A stretch of DNA of 64,000 nucleotides from Maccoyibacter sp900556645 (GTDB lineage Bacteria > Bacillota > Clostridia > Lachnospirales > Lachnospiraceae). Within the stretch, counting starts at the first letter, position 1; the number at the start of each line of letters is the position of its first letter. The notes under the pieces were generated by a model, which was not told where the DNA came from, did not search any database, and was given only the letters and a program-made list of their open reading frames with translations. The stretch covers positions 23,305-87,304 of the forward strand of contig CATWDJ010000008.1 in the NCBI GenBank assembly GCA_958349535.1, given 5' to 3'. Below are positions 44,650-53,828 of the stretch, piece after piece. The position numbers were made by a program, and so were the translations under genes.

Positions 44650-45465
44650 TTATCTTCTAAGCTGATTTGCCTGACTCAGCATTTCATCCGATGCCTGAAT
44701 TGCCTTGGAATTTAATTCATAAGCTCTCTGTGCCACAATCAGATTTACCATCTCATCTGCTACCTGCACATTGGAACCTTCCAGATAGTTCTGATTTACC
44801 TTGGACAGCTTTAATCCCGGTGTGGTCGCCTCGTTCATAGCTGCTCCCGAAGCATCCGTTACCGCCAGAAGGGAAGAGCCTCTCTTATCAAGTCCCGACG
44901 GATTGTTAAACTGATATACTCCCAATTGCTGGTTCATCGGAAAGATATTTCCGTCTGCATCTGTATAATAAAACTCACCTGTGGTACTTGCTTTTACTCG
45001 CTCTGTGGCAACTCCCGCCGGAACTGTAATGGCATTTCCGTTGGAATCCAATACCGGATATCCCTCGCTAGTAGTTAACATAATATTGTCAGTTCCGATA
45101 CTCCATGTAAAATTACCGTTTCTGGTATAATAAATTTCTCCGTCGCCGCCTCGAACAGCAAAGAATCCTTCTCCTTCAATGGCAAAGGCTGTATCACTTT
45201 CACTTGCCAGCATCGGTCCCTGGGTAAACATGGATGTATTGGATGCCACTCTGGTTCCCAATCCTACCTGTGCAGGAATCGGTTTGTTCTCACCGTTGGC
45301 TGTGGTGGTTCTTGCCTGTAAATTCTGATAAAGTAACGATTTAAACTCAGTTTTTTCCGTTTTATAACCTGTGGTATTCACATTGGAAAGATTATTCGCA
45401 ATCGTGTCTACATTTGTCTGCTGGGCAATCATTCCCGATGCCGCAGTCCATAAAGATCTCATCAT
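44650..45465 (-). CDS. flgG: Flagellar basal-body rod protein FlgG/FlhP-like
   Basis: 271 aa. N-terminal MMRSLWTAASGMIAQQTNVD and C-terminal NVQVADEMVNLIVAQRAYEL with the final ALDEML-like helix are the rod/hook signatures (Flg_bb_rod and Flg_bbr_C). Distal-rod type length. The order mbl, flhO (flgF), flhP (flgG) matches Bacillus. Exported by the flagellar type III system; 16 nt after flgF. Confidence 0.92.
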   Translation of the reverse strand: MMRSLWTAASGMIAQQTNVDTIANNLSNVNTTGYKTEKTEFKSLLYQNLQARTTTANGENKPIPAQVGLGTRVASNTSMFTQGPMLASESDTAFAIEGEGFFAVRGGDGEIYYTRNGNFTWSIGTDNIMLTTSEGYPVLDSNGNAITVPAGVATERVKASTTGEFYYTDADGNIFPMNQQLGVYQFNNPSGLDKRGSSLLAVTDASGAAMNEATTPGLKLSKVNQNYLEGSNVQVADEMVNLIVAQRAYELNSKAIQASDEMLSQANQLRR

Positions 45466-45481
45466 ATTAAAGCACCTCTTC

Positions 45482-46282
45482 CTATAACTTTCCGACCTGA
45501 TTTACTGCCTTGTCCAACATACCGTCAATGGTCTGGATAATTTTCTGATTCGATTCATAGGCTCTCGTTATAGTAATCATATCGACCATTTCCGATACAA
45601 TATTAACATTGGATGCCTCAATTGTTCCCTGTTCTATCAATCCGTCTGCGGCAATAATCTGACCGCCCTCTGCCATATTATACAGATTTTCTCCGAATTT
45701 TTCTATATAGTTATAATCCGCAAAATCCACCAATCCCACCTGTCCTACAAGTGCCTGATTCTGCCAAATATTTCCATTCTCATCAATAGTAAATTCCTGA
45801 TTCGGGTCAATCTGGATATAACTTCCGGCTCCCGGGTCCGAATTCATTGCTCCGTTCTGATTCAGAACATAATCGCCGTCTTTTGTCACCAGATAACCCT
45901 GTCTATTTACCGTAAATGCTCCGTCTCTGGTGTATTTTACAGATGTCTCTCCCTGTTTATTGGTATAGGAAATGGCAAAAAAACCGTTGCCTGCAATCGC
46001 CAAATCATAAGGACTGTCCGTTACCCGGAAGGACCCCTGCTGATAATCTGTATACGTCTCTCCGATATGTACACCGAGGCTGACGCCTCCGATGGTCCGA
46101 GGGATATTATAAGCGGAGGTATCTTTGATTTTAATTGCATAGGTATCCGCAAATGTCTGGGCGGTACTTCCCTCTTTCTTATAACCGTTGGTATCTGCAT
46201 TGGCCAGATTATTGGTCATAATGTCCATACGGTTTTGTTCATTCAACATTCCCGTATACGCTGTGTAGAGTCCTTTTACCAT
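45482..46282 (-). CDS. flgF: Flagellar basal-body rod protein FlgF/FlhO-like
   Basis: 266 aa from the ATG at 46282 (AAAGGAG upstream). VKGLYTAYTGMLNEQNRMDI with the ANADTNGYKKEG stretch is the rod-protein N-terminus; NVNIVSEMVDMITITRAYES the C-terminal domain. Proximal rod component of the FlgF/FlhO group. Lies 98 nt after mreB/mbl with a hairpin in the gap, so it may be read from the mbl promoter. Confidence 0.9.
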   Translation of the reverse strand: MVKGLYTAYTGMLNEQNRMDIMTNNLANADTNGYKKEGSTAQTFADTYAIKIKDTSAYNIPRTIGGVSLGVHIGETYTDYQQGSFRVTDSPYDLAIAGNGFFAISYTNKQGETSVKYTRDGAFTVNRQGYLVTKDGDYVLNQNGAMNSDPGAGSYIQIDPNQEFTIDENGNIWQNQALVGQVGLVDFADYNYIEKFGENLYNMAEGGQIIAADGLIEQGTIEASNVNIVSEMVDMITITRAYESNQKIIQTIDGMLDKAVNQVGKL

Positions 46283-46307
46283 GTATAATCTCCTTTCATA
46301 TAAGGGT

Positions 46308-46332
46308 AATGACATCGCATAACGATGTCATT
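46308..46332 (-). other. Perfect 10-bp hairpin between mreB/mbl and flgF
   Basis: AATGACATCG/CGATGTCATT with a 5-nt loop, placed between the mbl stop and the flgF ribosome binding site. No U tract follows on the minus strand, so it is an attenuator, processing or stability element rather than a plain terminator. Confidence 0.5.
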
Positions 46333-46380
46333 ACTTATACACTTCCTGTGCTTTTTTATCCATCCCTGTTTGATAGGTTT

Positions 46381-47376
46381 CTATGATTCTTCGTGGTTTC
46401 CTGCTAAGAATTCCACGAATTTTCCTGTTCCGATTGCAACACAGGTCATTGGCTCATCTGCGGTCATGGTATTGATTCCCGTGCGGTCCTCAATCAGTTC
46501 TTCCAAACCGCGGAGTAATGCACCGCCTCCTGTTAAGACAATTCCACGGTCTGCCACATCTGCTGCCAACTCCGGCGGAGTCTTCTCTAGTACACTGTGT
46601 ACTGCTTCTACAATCTGCAAGGTCGCTTCCCGTAATGCTTCCTCCGTCTCCTCAGAACTTACCTGAACCGTTTTCGGAAGACCGGTTACCAGATTACGTC
46701 CACGGACATCCATAGTCTCGGACTGTGCCAATGGGAAGCAGGTTCCGATTTTTATCTTGATGTCTTCTGCGGTTCTCTCACCAATCAGAAGATTATGTTT
46801 CTTTCTCATATAACGCACAATAGCTTCGTCAAAGTCATCTCCGGCAATCTTAATGGATGTGCTGACTACGGAGCCTCCCAGAGAGATTACTGCTATATCT
46901 GCGGTTCCTCCTCCGATATCCACAATCATGTTACCGCATGGTCTGGAAATATCAATTCCTGCACCGATGGCTGCGGCAATCGGTTCTTCTATAATAGAAA
47001 CTTCTCTGGCTCCTGCCTGATATGTGGCATCTTCTACCGCTTTCTTTTCTACCTCGGTAACTCCGCTCGGTACACATACGGAAATGCGTGGTTTGCGGAA
47101 ACTTTTCTTACCCAGTGCCTTCTGGATAAAATACTTAATCATTTTCTCTGTTACAGTATAATCAGAGATAACTCCCTGACGTAAAGGTCTGACTGCTACG
47201 ATATTCCCCGGAGTTCTTCCCAGCATCAGTCTCGCCTCTTCACCGATTGCTTTTATCTTATTTGTGTCACGGTCAAAAGCCACAACGGAAGGCTCTTTTA
47301 ACACAACGCCCTTTCCTTTAATATATACTAAGATACTTGCCGTACCCAAATCAATTCCAATATCTGTTGAAACCAT
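46381..47376 (-). CDS. mreB: MreB/Mbl rod-shape protein
   Basis: 331 aa actin-like protein: IGIDLGTASILVYIKGKGVV (6-25) phosphate-1 loop, IVDIGGGTADIAVISLGG (phosphate-2), VLTGGGALLRGLEELI (adenosine motif). Polymerises along the inner membrane and guides lateral wall synthesis. Adjacent to flagellar rod genes rather than mreCD, the arrangement of Bacillus mbl, so it is likely the Mbl paralogue. Preceded by a promoter and two AGGAG sites. Confidence 0.92.
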   Translation of the reverse strand: MVSTDIGIDLGTASILVYIKGKGVVLKEPSVVAFDRDTNKIKAIGEEARLMLGRTPGNIVAVRPLRQGVISDYTVTEKMIKYFIQKALGKKSFRKPRISVCVPSGVTEVEKKAVEDATYQAGAREVSIIEEPIAAAIGAGIDISRPCGNMIVDIGGGTADIAVISLGGSVVSTSIKIAGDDFDEAIVRYMRKKHNLLIGERTAEDIKIKIGTCFPLAQSETMDVRGRNLVTGLPKTVQVSSEETEEALREATLQIVEAVHSVLEKTPPELAADVADRGIVLTGGGALLRGLEELIEDRTGINTMTADEPMTCVAIGTGKFVEFLAGNHEES

Positions 47377-47423
47377 CTGTTATGTTTCTCCTTTCTGTTT
47401 CTCCTACCATATACTTTATGTTA

Positions 47424-47451
47424 AATATAAAAATATAACGTGCCTTTTCAA
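47424..47451 (-). promoter_or_regulatory. Promoter of mreB/mbl
   Basis: Minus strand TTGAAA (47451-47446), 16-nt spacer, TATATT (47429-47424); about 45 nt before the first SD and the ATG at 47376. Confidence 0.5.
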
Positions 47452-47665
47452 GCCTTCTTATTACATGAAAGCGTAATTAGTACATATTTTTCCATACTTA
47501 TATTTATTATATACAATGCTTGTGCGTTTTTAAAGTATTTTTTTCGATTTTATAAAAATTAAGAATTTCTTCTGTTTTTTATGGTTTTTCACAAAATATT
47601 CATATTGTATTCATATTATGTTCACATTTGCAAAGTATATTAATAAACGTACTAGCTAAGGCTAA

Positions 47666-47760
47666 TATAATTTTTCATAACTCATACCGCTCGGGTTCTT
47701 TGAATTCGGGCGGTACTCCCCGTTTATAAGGCTTTCATTTATAATGAAAGCCATTTTTTA
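47666..47760 (+). ncRNA. Candidate small structured RNA, converging on uvrA
   Basis: In the 390-nt gap between mreB and uvrA, the plus strand carries TATAAT (47666-47671), then a 13-bp hairpin with 3-nt loop (arms 47686-47698 and 47702-47714, three G-U pairs) and a second 9-bp hairpin GGCTTTCAT/ATGAAAGCC (47730-47752) followed by ATTTTTTAT, a Rho-independent terminator in the plus direction. No plus-strand gene ends here, so the terminator must belong to a short RNA. No clear -35 was found. No family recognised. Confidence 0.45.
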
Positions 47761-47766
47761 TATCCT

Positions 47767-50595
47767 TTATTTCAAATATTTTTTCAAATATTGTCCGGTA
47801 TAGGATTCCGGCACCTCTGTAATCTCTTCCGGCGTTCCCTTGGCAATGACGGTTCCTCCCCGGTCACCGCCTTCCGGTCCCATGTCTATGATATAGTCCG
47901 CAGTTTTTATTACATCCAGATTATGCTCTATAACAACTACGGTATTTCCCCCTTCTGACAGCCGTCTCAAAATTTCTATCAGCTTATGCACATCCGCAAA
48001 ATGCAGTCCGGTGGTAGGCTCATCTAAAATATAGATAGTCTTTCCCGTACTCCGCTTACTCAGTTCTGTTGCCAGTTTGATTCTCTGGGCTTCTCCTCCT
48101 GAAAGGGTAGTGGAAGGCTGACCCAGACGGATATAGGAAAGTCCCACATCATAAAGAGTCTGTATCTTTCTGTGAATAGACGGTACATTTTCAAAAAAGG
48201 TCAGTGCCTCCTCCACCGTCATATCCAGCACATCATAAATGGTCTTTCCTTTGTAACGCACTTCCAGGGTCTCCCGGTTATACCGTTTTCCCTGACAAAC
48301 CTCACAAGGCACATAGACATCCGGCAGAAAATGCATCTCGATTTTCAATATACCGTCTCCGGAACAAGCCTCACAACGTCCGCCTTTGACATTGAAGCTG
48401 AATCGTCCTTTTTTGTATCCCCGGGCTTTGGCATCCGGCGTCGCCGCAAAGAGATCCCGAATCATATCAAAAACGCCCGTATAGGTAGCCGGATTGGAAC
48501 GAGGAGTTCTTCCGATAGGAGACTGATCAATATCGATTACCTTATCCAACTGTTCTATTCCTTCAATGGTATCATGCTTTCCTGCAATGGTTCTGGCACG
48601 ATTCAGTTTCTTCGCCAGAGTTTTGTAGAGAATCTCATTGGTCAGAGAACTTTTCCCCGAACCGGATACTCCCGTAATGCAGGTCATCGCACCCAACGGC
48701 ACCTGCACATCGATATTTTTCAGATTATTCTCTCTGGCTCCCCGGATAGTCAGCCATCCGGTAGGCTGTCTCCGCTCCTCAGGTACCGGAATTTTCATCC
48801 TTCCGCTGAGATATGCCCCGGTAATGGAATTTTTATTTTCCATGATTTCCTGTGCATTTCCCACAGCCACCACTTCACCGCCGTGTTCTCCTGCTCCCGG
48901 TCCGATATCCACGATGTAATCCGCCGCCAGCATAGTGTCCTCATCATGCTCCACCACAATCAGGGTGTTTCCCAAATCCCGCAGATGGTTCAAGGTATTC
49001 AACAGCTTATCATTATCTCTCTGATGTAATCCAATACTTGGCTCATCCAGAATATAGGCAACTCCCACCAGTCCCGAACCAATCTGAGTTGCCAGACGGA
49101 TTCTCTGGGCTTCTCCTCCCGAAAGACTTCCGGTTGCTCTTGCCAAAGTCAGATATTCCAATCCTACATCCAACAGGAAACCGACTCTTGCTTTGATTTC
49201 TTTGATAATCTGTGCTCCAATCAATTCCTGCTGCTTCGTCAGCTTCAACTCTTCAAAAAATTTCTGAAGCTTTCGAATGGACATTGTAGTAACCTCATAG
49301 ATATTTTTATCCCCTACGGTAACTGCCAAAGACTCCCGTTTCAAACGCTGTCCGCCACAAACTTTACAAGGAGTAATCCTCATAAAGGTCTCATATTCCT
49401 GCTTCATGGTATCAGAACCGGTCTCCCGATAACGCCGCTCCACATTTTTAATCAAGCCGTCAAAGGCAACGTCATAAACTCCCTCTCCCCTCTGTCCCCG
49501 ATAGTAAACCTTTACCTCTCTGCCATCGGTTCCGTGAATAAGCATATGGCGAATTTCCTCCGGCAAATCCTGGTACGGGGTATTTAAATCAAACTCATAT
49601 TCTTTTGCCAGTGCTTTCAAAATGGCATAGGTGTAGCTGGACTGGTCGGTGCAGGACTGCCAGCCCATCACCTGAATTGCCCCCTCCGCAATAGAAAGGC
49701 TTTTGTCCGGTATCATCAAATCCTCGTCAAATTCCATTTTGTAACCCAAGCCAAAACACTCCGGACAGGCACCGAAAGGATTATTAAAAGAAAAGCTTCT
49801 CGGCTCTATCTCATCAATGCTGATTTCACAATCCGGGCAGGAAAAGCTCTGGGAAAACTGTATAGGCTCTCCGCCGATGACATCTACCGTCATCAAACCA
49901 TTTGCCAGTTCCAATACATTCTCGATGGAATCCGTCAGACGCTTTTCAATCCCTTCCTTTACCACCAAACGATCTACCACAATCTCTATATTATGTTTAA
50001 TGTTTTTATCCAACGGTATCTCTTCCGTCAACTCATAAATATTGCCATCCACCTGCACACGGACATAACCGCTTCTCTTTGCTTTCTCAAAGAGCTTTTG
50101 GTGCATACCCTTTCTACCCCGCACCACCGGTGCCAGCAACTGAATCTTGGTCTTTTCCGGCAAACTCATAATGTGGTCTACCATCTGATCCACCGTCTGT
50201 TTTTTTATCTCTTTTCCACATTTCGGACAATGAGGGATTCCGATTCGGGCATAGAGCAGACGCAGATAATCATAAATCTCTGTCACAGTTCCCACCGTAG
50301 ACCTTGGATTCCGGTTGGTGGATTTCTGATCAATGGAAATTGCCGGAGACAATCCGTCAATCCTCTCCACATTTGGTTTTTCCATCTGTCCCAAGAACTG
50401 TCTCGCATAGGAAGACAGAGATTCCATATACCTTCTCTGTCCCTCTGCATATATGGTGTCAAAGGCAAGGGATGACTTACCGGAACCGCTGAGGCCCGTC
50501 AGTACCACAAATTCATTTCTGGGGATGTCCAAATCTATGTTTTTCAAATTGTGCTCATTCGCTCCGCGAATCTTAATGTATTTCCGTTCTTTCAT
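47767..50595 (-). CDS. uvrA: Excinuclease ABC subunit A
   Basis: 942 aa, full UvrA. First Walker A GLSGSGKSSLAFDT (near 34-47), second GVSGSGKSSLTNEIL (near 640), two LSGGEAQRI signatures, zinc-binding CPKCGKEI and the CEACSGDG/CEVCQGKRY fingers near 740-765. Damage-recognition ATPase of nucleotide excision repair. Downstream of uvrB by 24 nt with AGGAGG-like site before the ATG, so one operon. Confidence 0.98.
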   Translation of the reverse strand: MKERKYIKIRGANEHNLKNIDLDIPRNEFVVLTGLSGSGKSSLAFDTIYAEGQRRYMESLSSYARQFLGQMEKPNVERIDGLSPAISIDQKSTNRNPRSTVGTVTEIYDYLRLLYARIGIPHCPKCGKEIKKQTVDQMVDHIMSLPEKTKIQLLAPVVRGRKGMHQKLFEKAKRSGYVRVQVDGNIYELTEEIPLDKNIKHNIEIVVDRLVVKEGIEKRLTDSIENVLELANGLMTVDVIGGEPIQFSQSFSCPDCEISIDEIEPRSFSFNNPFGACPECFGLGYKMEFDEDLMIPDKSLSIAEGAIQVMGWQSCTDQSSYTYAILKALAKEYEFDLNTPYQDLPEEIRHMLIHGTDGREVKVYYRGQRGEGVYDVAFDGLIKNVERRYRETGSDTMKQEYETFMRITPCKVCGGQRLKRESLAVTVGDKNIYEVTTMSIRKLQKFFEELKLTKQQELIGAQIIKEIKARVGFLLDVGLEYLTLARATGSLSGGEAQRIRLATQIGSGLVGVAYILDEPSIGLHQRDNDKLLNTLNHLRDLGNTLIVVEHDEDTMLAADYIVDIGPGAGEHGGEVVAVGNAQEIMENKNSITGAYLSGRMKIPVPEERRQPTGWLTIRGARENNLKNIDVQVPLGAMTCITGVSGSGKSSLTNEILYKTLAKKLNRARTIAGKHDTIEGIEQLDKVIDIDQSPIGRTPRSNPATYTGVFDMIRDLFAATPDAKARGYKKGRFSFNVKGGRCEACSGDGILKIEMHFLPDVYVPCEVCQGKRYNRETLEVRYKGKTIYDVLDMTVEEALTFFENVPSIHRKIQTLYDVGLSYIRLGQPSTTLSGGEAQRIKLATELSKRSTGKTIYILDEPTTGLHFADVHKLIEILRRLSEGGNTVVVIEHNLDVIKTADYIIDMGPEGGDRGGTVIAKGTPEEITEVPESYTGQYLKKYLK

Positions 50596-50619
50596 ATTTC
50601 CTCCATCTGTTTCGCCCGC

Positions 50620-52614
50620 CTAGGCGTTCTCCTTGATTTCTTCTACCATCCGGCGTAAATCCAGCATCTTGTCACGCAGCTCTGCTGCTGCTTCGAAATT
50701 CAAATCTGCCGCTGCCCGGTCCATCTGTTTTTTTACCTCTTTTATCAGCTTCTCCAACTCTTCCCGATTCATGGACTCCGGTTCTTTTTTGAATTCCATT
50801 TCCTCTTTTGCCACTTTTTTGGAAATACTGATTAAATCCCGGACAGATTTTTCAATAGTTTTCGGCGTAATACCATGTTCCTTATTGTATGCTTCCTGAA
50901 TACTGCGTCGCCTCTTGGTTTCCTCTATTGCCATCCTCATAGAATCGGTAATGGTGTCGGCATACATGATTACATGGCCATTCTGATTACGTGCTGCCCT
51001 TCCGATGGTCTGAATCAATGAAGTGTGGGACCTCAGAAAGCCTTCTTTATCCGCATCTAAAATTGCCACCAAAGTAATCTCCGGTATATCCAAGCCCTCT
51101 CTCAAAAGGTTGATACCCACCAGCACATCAAACACATCCAGTCGCAAATCCCGGATAATCTCCGCCCGTTCCAGCGTATCGATATCCGAATGAAGATATT
51201 TCACACGGATACCTACTTCTCTCATATAATCTGTCAAATCCTCTGCCATCCGTTTGGTCAGGGTTGTAATCAATACTTTGTTATGATTTGCTGTCTCTTT
51301 CTTAACCTCTGCCAGCAAATCGTCAATCTGACCCTCTACCGGGCGTACATCCACCTTAGGGTCTAAAAGCCCGGTAGGACGGATAATCTGCTCCGTACGA
51401 AGCAGCTCATGCTCTTCTTCATAGACATTTGGTGTTGCAGAAACAAAAAGCATCTGGTCTATTTTACTCTCAAATTCTTCAAAATTCAAAGGCCGGTTAT
51501 CCTTGGCTGACGGCAGACGGAATCCATAGTCCACAAGGGTAGTCTTCCGTGCCTGATCTCCCGCATACATTCCCCGAACCTGAGGTATGGTAATGTGGGA
51601 TTCATCCACAATCAGCAGAAAATCGTCCTTAAAGTAGTCCATCAGAGTATGGGGTGTTGCCCCTTGCGGCATCCCCGACAAATGTCTGGAATAGTTCTCG
51701 ATTCCGCTGCAAAATCCTGTCTCTTTCAACATCTCTATATCAAAATTCGTCCGCTCCGCAATCCTCTGTGCCTCTAAAAGTTTGTCCTCGCCCTTAAAGT
51801 ATTTTACCCGTTCTTCCAGTTCTTTTTCAATCTCCACACAGGCACGGTTAATCTTCTCCTGCGGCACCACATAATGGGATGCCGGGAAAATGGAAATATG
51901 CTCCAAGCGGCTCTTAATTTCTCCCGTAAGTACATCTATCTCCGTAATCCGGTCAATCTCGTCTCCGAAAAATTCCACCCGCACGGCAGTATCTCCCCGG
52001 TCTGCCGGGAAAATCTCCACCACATCCCCGTGCACCCGGAAAGTACCTCTTCCAAAGTCCATTTCATTTCTGGTGTACTGAATATCGATGAGAGACCGAA
52101 TAACCTCATCTCTATCTTTTTCCATCCCCGGACGCAACGATACCATCATGCCCATATAATCCTCCGGGCTTCCCAATCCGTAGATACAGGAAACACTGGC
52201 AATTACGATGACATCCTTTCTCTCTACCAAGGCTGCGGTGGCTGACAGACGCAGCTTGTCAATTTCTTCGTTAATGGAGGAATCCTTTGCAATATAGGTA
52301 TCCGTAGAAGGCACATACGCCTCCGGCTGATAGTAATCGTAATAGGACACAAAATACTCTACTGCATTCTCCGGGAAAAATTCTTTGAATTCTCCATAGA
52401 GCTGTGCCGCCAGAGTCTTATTATGGGAAATAATCAGCGTCGGTTTATTTAACTGTTCTATAACATTCGCCATGGTAAATGTCTTACCGGAGCCGGTGAC
52501 TCCCAGAAGAGTCTGAAACTGATTACCTTCTTTAAACCCCTTTACCAAGGCTTCTATCGCCTGTGGCTGGTCTCCGGTGGGTTGATATTGGGAATGTAAT
52601 TTAAAATGATCCAT
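50620..52614 (-). CDS. uvrB: Excinuclease ABC subunit B
   Basis: 664 aa from the ATG at 52614 (AGGAGG, 6 nt spacing; a longer in-frame start at 52638 contains that site). Walker A GVTGSGKT (38-45), the beta-hairpin YYDYYQPEAYVPSTDTY (near 93-109), RPTGLLDP and the C-terminal UVR/UvrC-binding domain. Opens DNA at lesions and recruits UvrC. First gene of uvrB-uvrA. Confidence 0.98.
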   Translation of the reverse strand: MDHFKLHSQYQPTGDQPQAIEALVKGFKEGNQFQTLLGVTGSGKTFTMANVIEQLNKPTLIISHNKTLAAQLYGEFKEFFPENAVEYFVSYYDYYQPEAYVPSTDTYIAKDSSINEEIDKLRLSATAALVERKDVIVIASVSCIYGLGSPEDYMGMMVSLRPGMEKDRDEVIRSLIDIQYTRNEMDFGRGTFRVHGDVVEIFPADRGDTAVRVEFFGDEIDRITEIDVLTGEIKSRLEHISIFPASHYVVPQEKINRACVEIEKELEERVKYFKGEDKLLEAQRIAERTNFDIEMLKETGFCSGIENYSRHLSGMPQGATPHTLMDYFKDDFLLIVDESHITIPQVRGMYAGDQARKTTLVDYGFRLPSAKDNRPLNFEEFESKIDQMLFVSATPNVYEEEHELLRTEQIIRPTGLLDPKVDVRPVEGQIDDLLAEVKKETANHNKVLITTLTKRMAEDLTDYMREVGIRVKYLHSDIDTLERAEIIRDLRLDVFDVLVGINLLREGLDIPEITLVAILDADKEGFLRSHTSLIQTIGRAARNQNGHVIMYADTITDSMRMAIEETKRRRSIQEAYNKEHGITPKTIEKSVRDLISISKKVAKEEMEFKKEPESMNREELEKLIKEVKKQMDRAAADLNFEAAAELRDKMLDLRRMVEEIKENA

Positions 52615-52660
52615 GAAAGTTCCTCCTATATAATCCAAAAATCTAAAATAGTTTAAATAT

Positions 52661-53668
52661 CTACCCTTCTCCTTTCAGATACTTTTCCACTTCCCTATCA
52701 AATTCAGAAATATACTCTCTATCCTGTCTTTTCCGAAACACTTCGTACTCCTTCTCTGCCTTTTCCATCGCAATATCATGTGACACTTTTCCTTTTCCAG
52801 ATAACACCTTACGTCGATTGTTTATCAAAAACTGATTCATTTGGTTTACCCAATCCTGCATACTCATTAATATTCCGTCTTCTGCCATCAACTCAGCATA
52901 ATCAATAAACATTGTCACTAATCGATTTAAGGGCGATATTTCTTTTTCATTTAAATAATTTTTTGCAATGCTAATATCTCGTTTTAAAATCTTCCCATTA
53001 GGAGCATCTTTCCATGTTGCAAGCCCCATAGCAGGCTTTTCTGAATCTGCACGTTCATATATCAATTCCGCAGCTGTTTTTCCTGTAACTGCAAAATGTA
53101 ATTTATTCTGAACAAAAGCATAAAAATTCTTTGTGATTTCACTATTCTTGTCATAATCATAACTGCATTGTTCAAAAATATCCGTGATTTTTTGATAAGC
53201 TCTCCGCTCACTTGCCCTGATTTCACGAATACGTTCCAATAATTCATCAAAGTAATCTTTTCCAAAAGGTTTTCCATTTTTAAGCATATCATCATTCAAA
53301 ACAAAACCCTTTACAATATATTCCTTTAATGTTTTAGTTGCCCACTGCCGAAAACGCATAGCTTTTTTTGAATTGACCCGATATCCCACAGCAATAATTG
53401 CATCTAAGTTATAAATCTCTTGCTCTCGCTTAACTTGTCTATTACCCTCCATTTGAACTATTTCCATTTTGGAAACAGTTGATTCTTTTATAAGTTCCTC
53501 TTCCGAAAATATATTAGACAAATGTTTAGAAATAGCAGGTACATTAACATCAAACAGACTCGCCATGGCCTTTTGTGTCATCCAAAAAGTCTCATTTTTA
53601 AAAATAACATTTACACATACATTAGCATCTTCCACTTGGTATAAAACAATTTCATGTTCCTGATTCAT
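52661..53668 (-). CDS. RhuM-family protein
   Basis: 335 aa, apparently intact. The N-terminal half has ETFWMTQKAMASLFDVNVPA (about 28-47), NLDAIIAVGYRVNSKKAMRF (near 88-107) and RQWATKTLKEYIVKGFVL, the hallmarks of RhuM/Bro-N-like (KilA-N related) proteins first described beside a Salmonella pathogenicity island. The C-terminal half (TWKDAPNGKILKRDISIAKN) is common to the family. A single gene between uvrB and secA, so likely acquired. Its molecular role is unknown. Confidence 0.8.
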   Translation of the reverse strand: MNQEHEIVLYQVEDANVCVNVIFKNETFWMTQKAMASLFDVNVPAISKHLSNIFSEEELIKESTVSKMEIVQMEGNRQVKREQEIYNLDAIIAVGYRVNSKKAMRFRQWATKTLKEYIVKGFVLNDDMLKNGKPFGKDYFDELLERIREIRASERRAYQKITDIFEQCSYDYDKNSEITKNFYAFVQNKLHFAVTGKTAAELIYERADSEKPAMGLATWKDAPNGKILKRDISIAKNYLNEKEISPLNRLVTMFIDYAELMAEDGILMSMQDWVNQMNQFLINNRRKVLSGKGKVSHDIAMEKAEKEYEVFRKRQDREYISEFDREVEKYLKGEG

Positions 53669-53773
53669 TCTTATTCTTCACCTCTAACTCAAATCCCAAA
53701 TCAAACTTTGCCCTCAGAGATATTAAATGCTCCGCTATTCGCTTTGATTATATCAGAATATAAAATAAAAGTA

Positions 53774-53799
53774 CAGAACAAATTCGAATGTTTGTTCTG
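53774..53799 (-). terminator. Terminator of secA
   Basis: CAGAACAAA/TTTGTTCTG 9-bp stem with an 8-nt loop; the minus strand continues TACTTTTATTTTATATTC. Thirty nt after the secA stop. Confidence 0.75.
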
Positions 53800-53828
53800 C
53801 ACTCTTTATTATCTATGCCTGCATTTTT

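Noticed and set aside
48172..49029. 285-codon open frame on the plus strand inside uvrA
   Set aside because: Antisense shadow of a highly conserved gene; no start signal and composition follows the uvrA codons.
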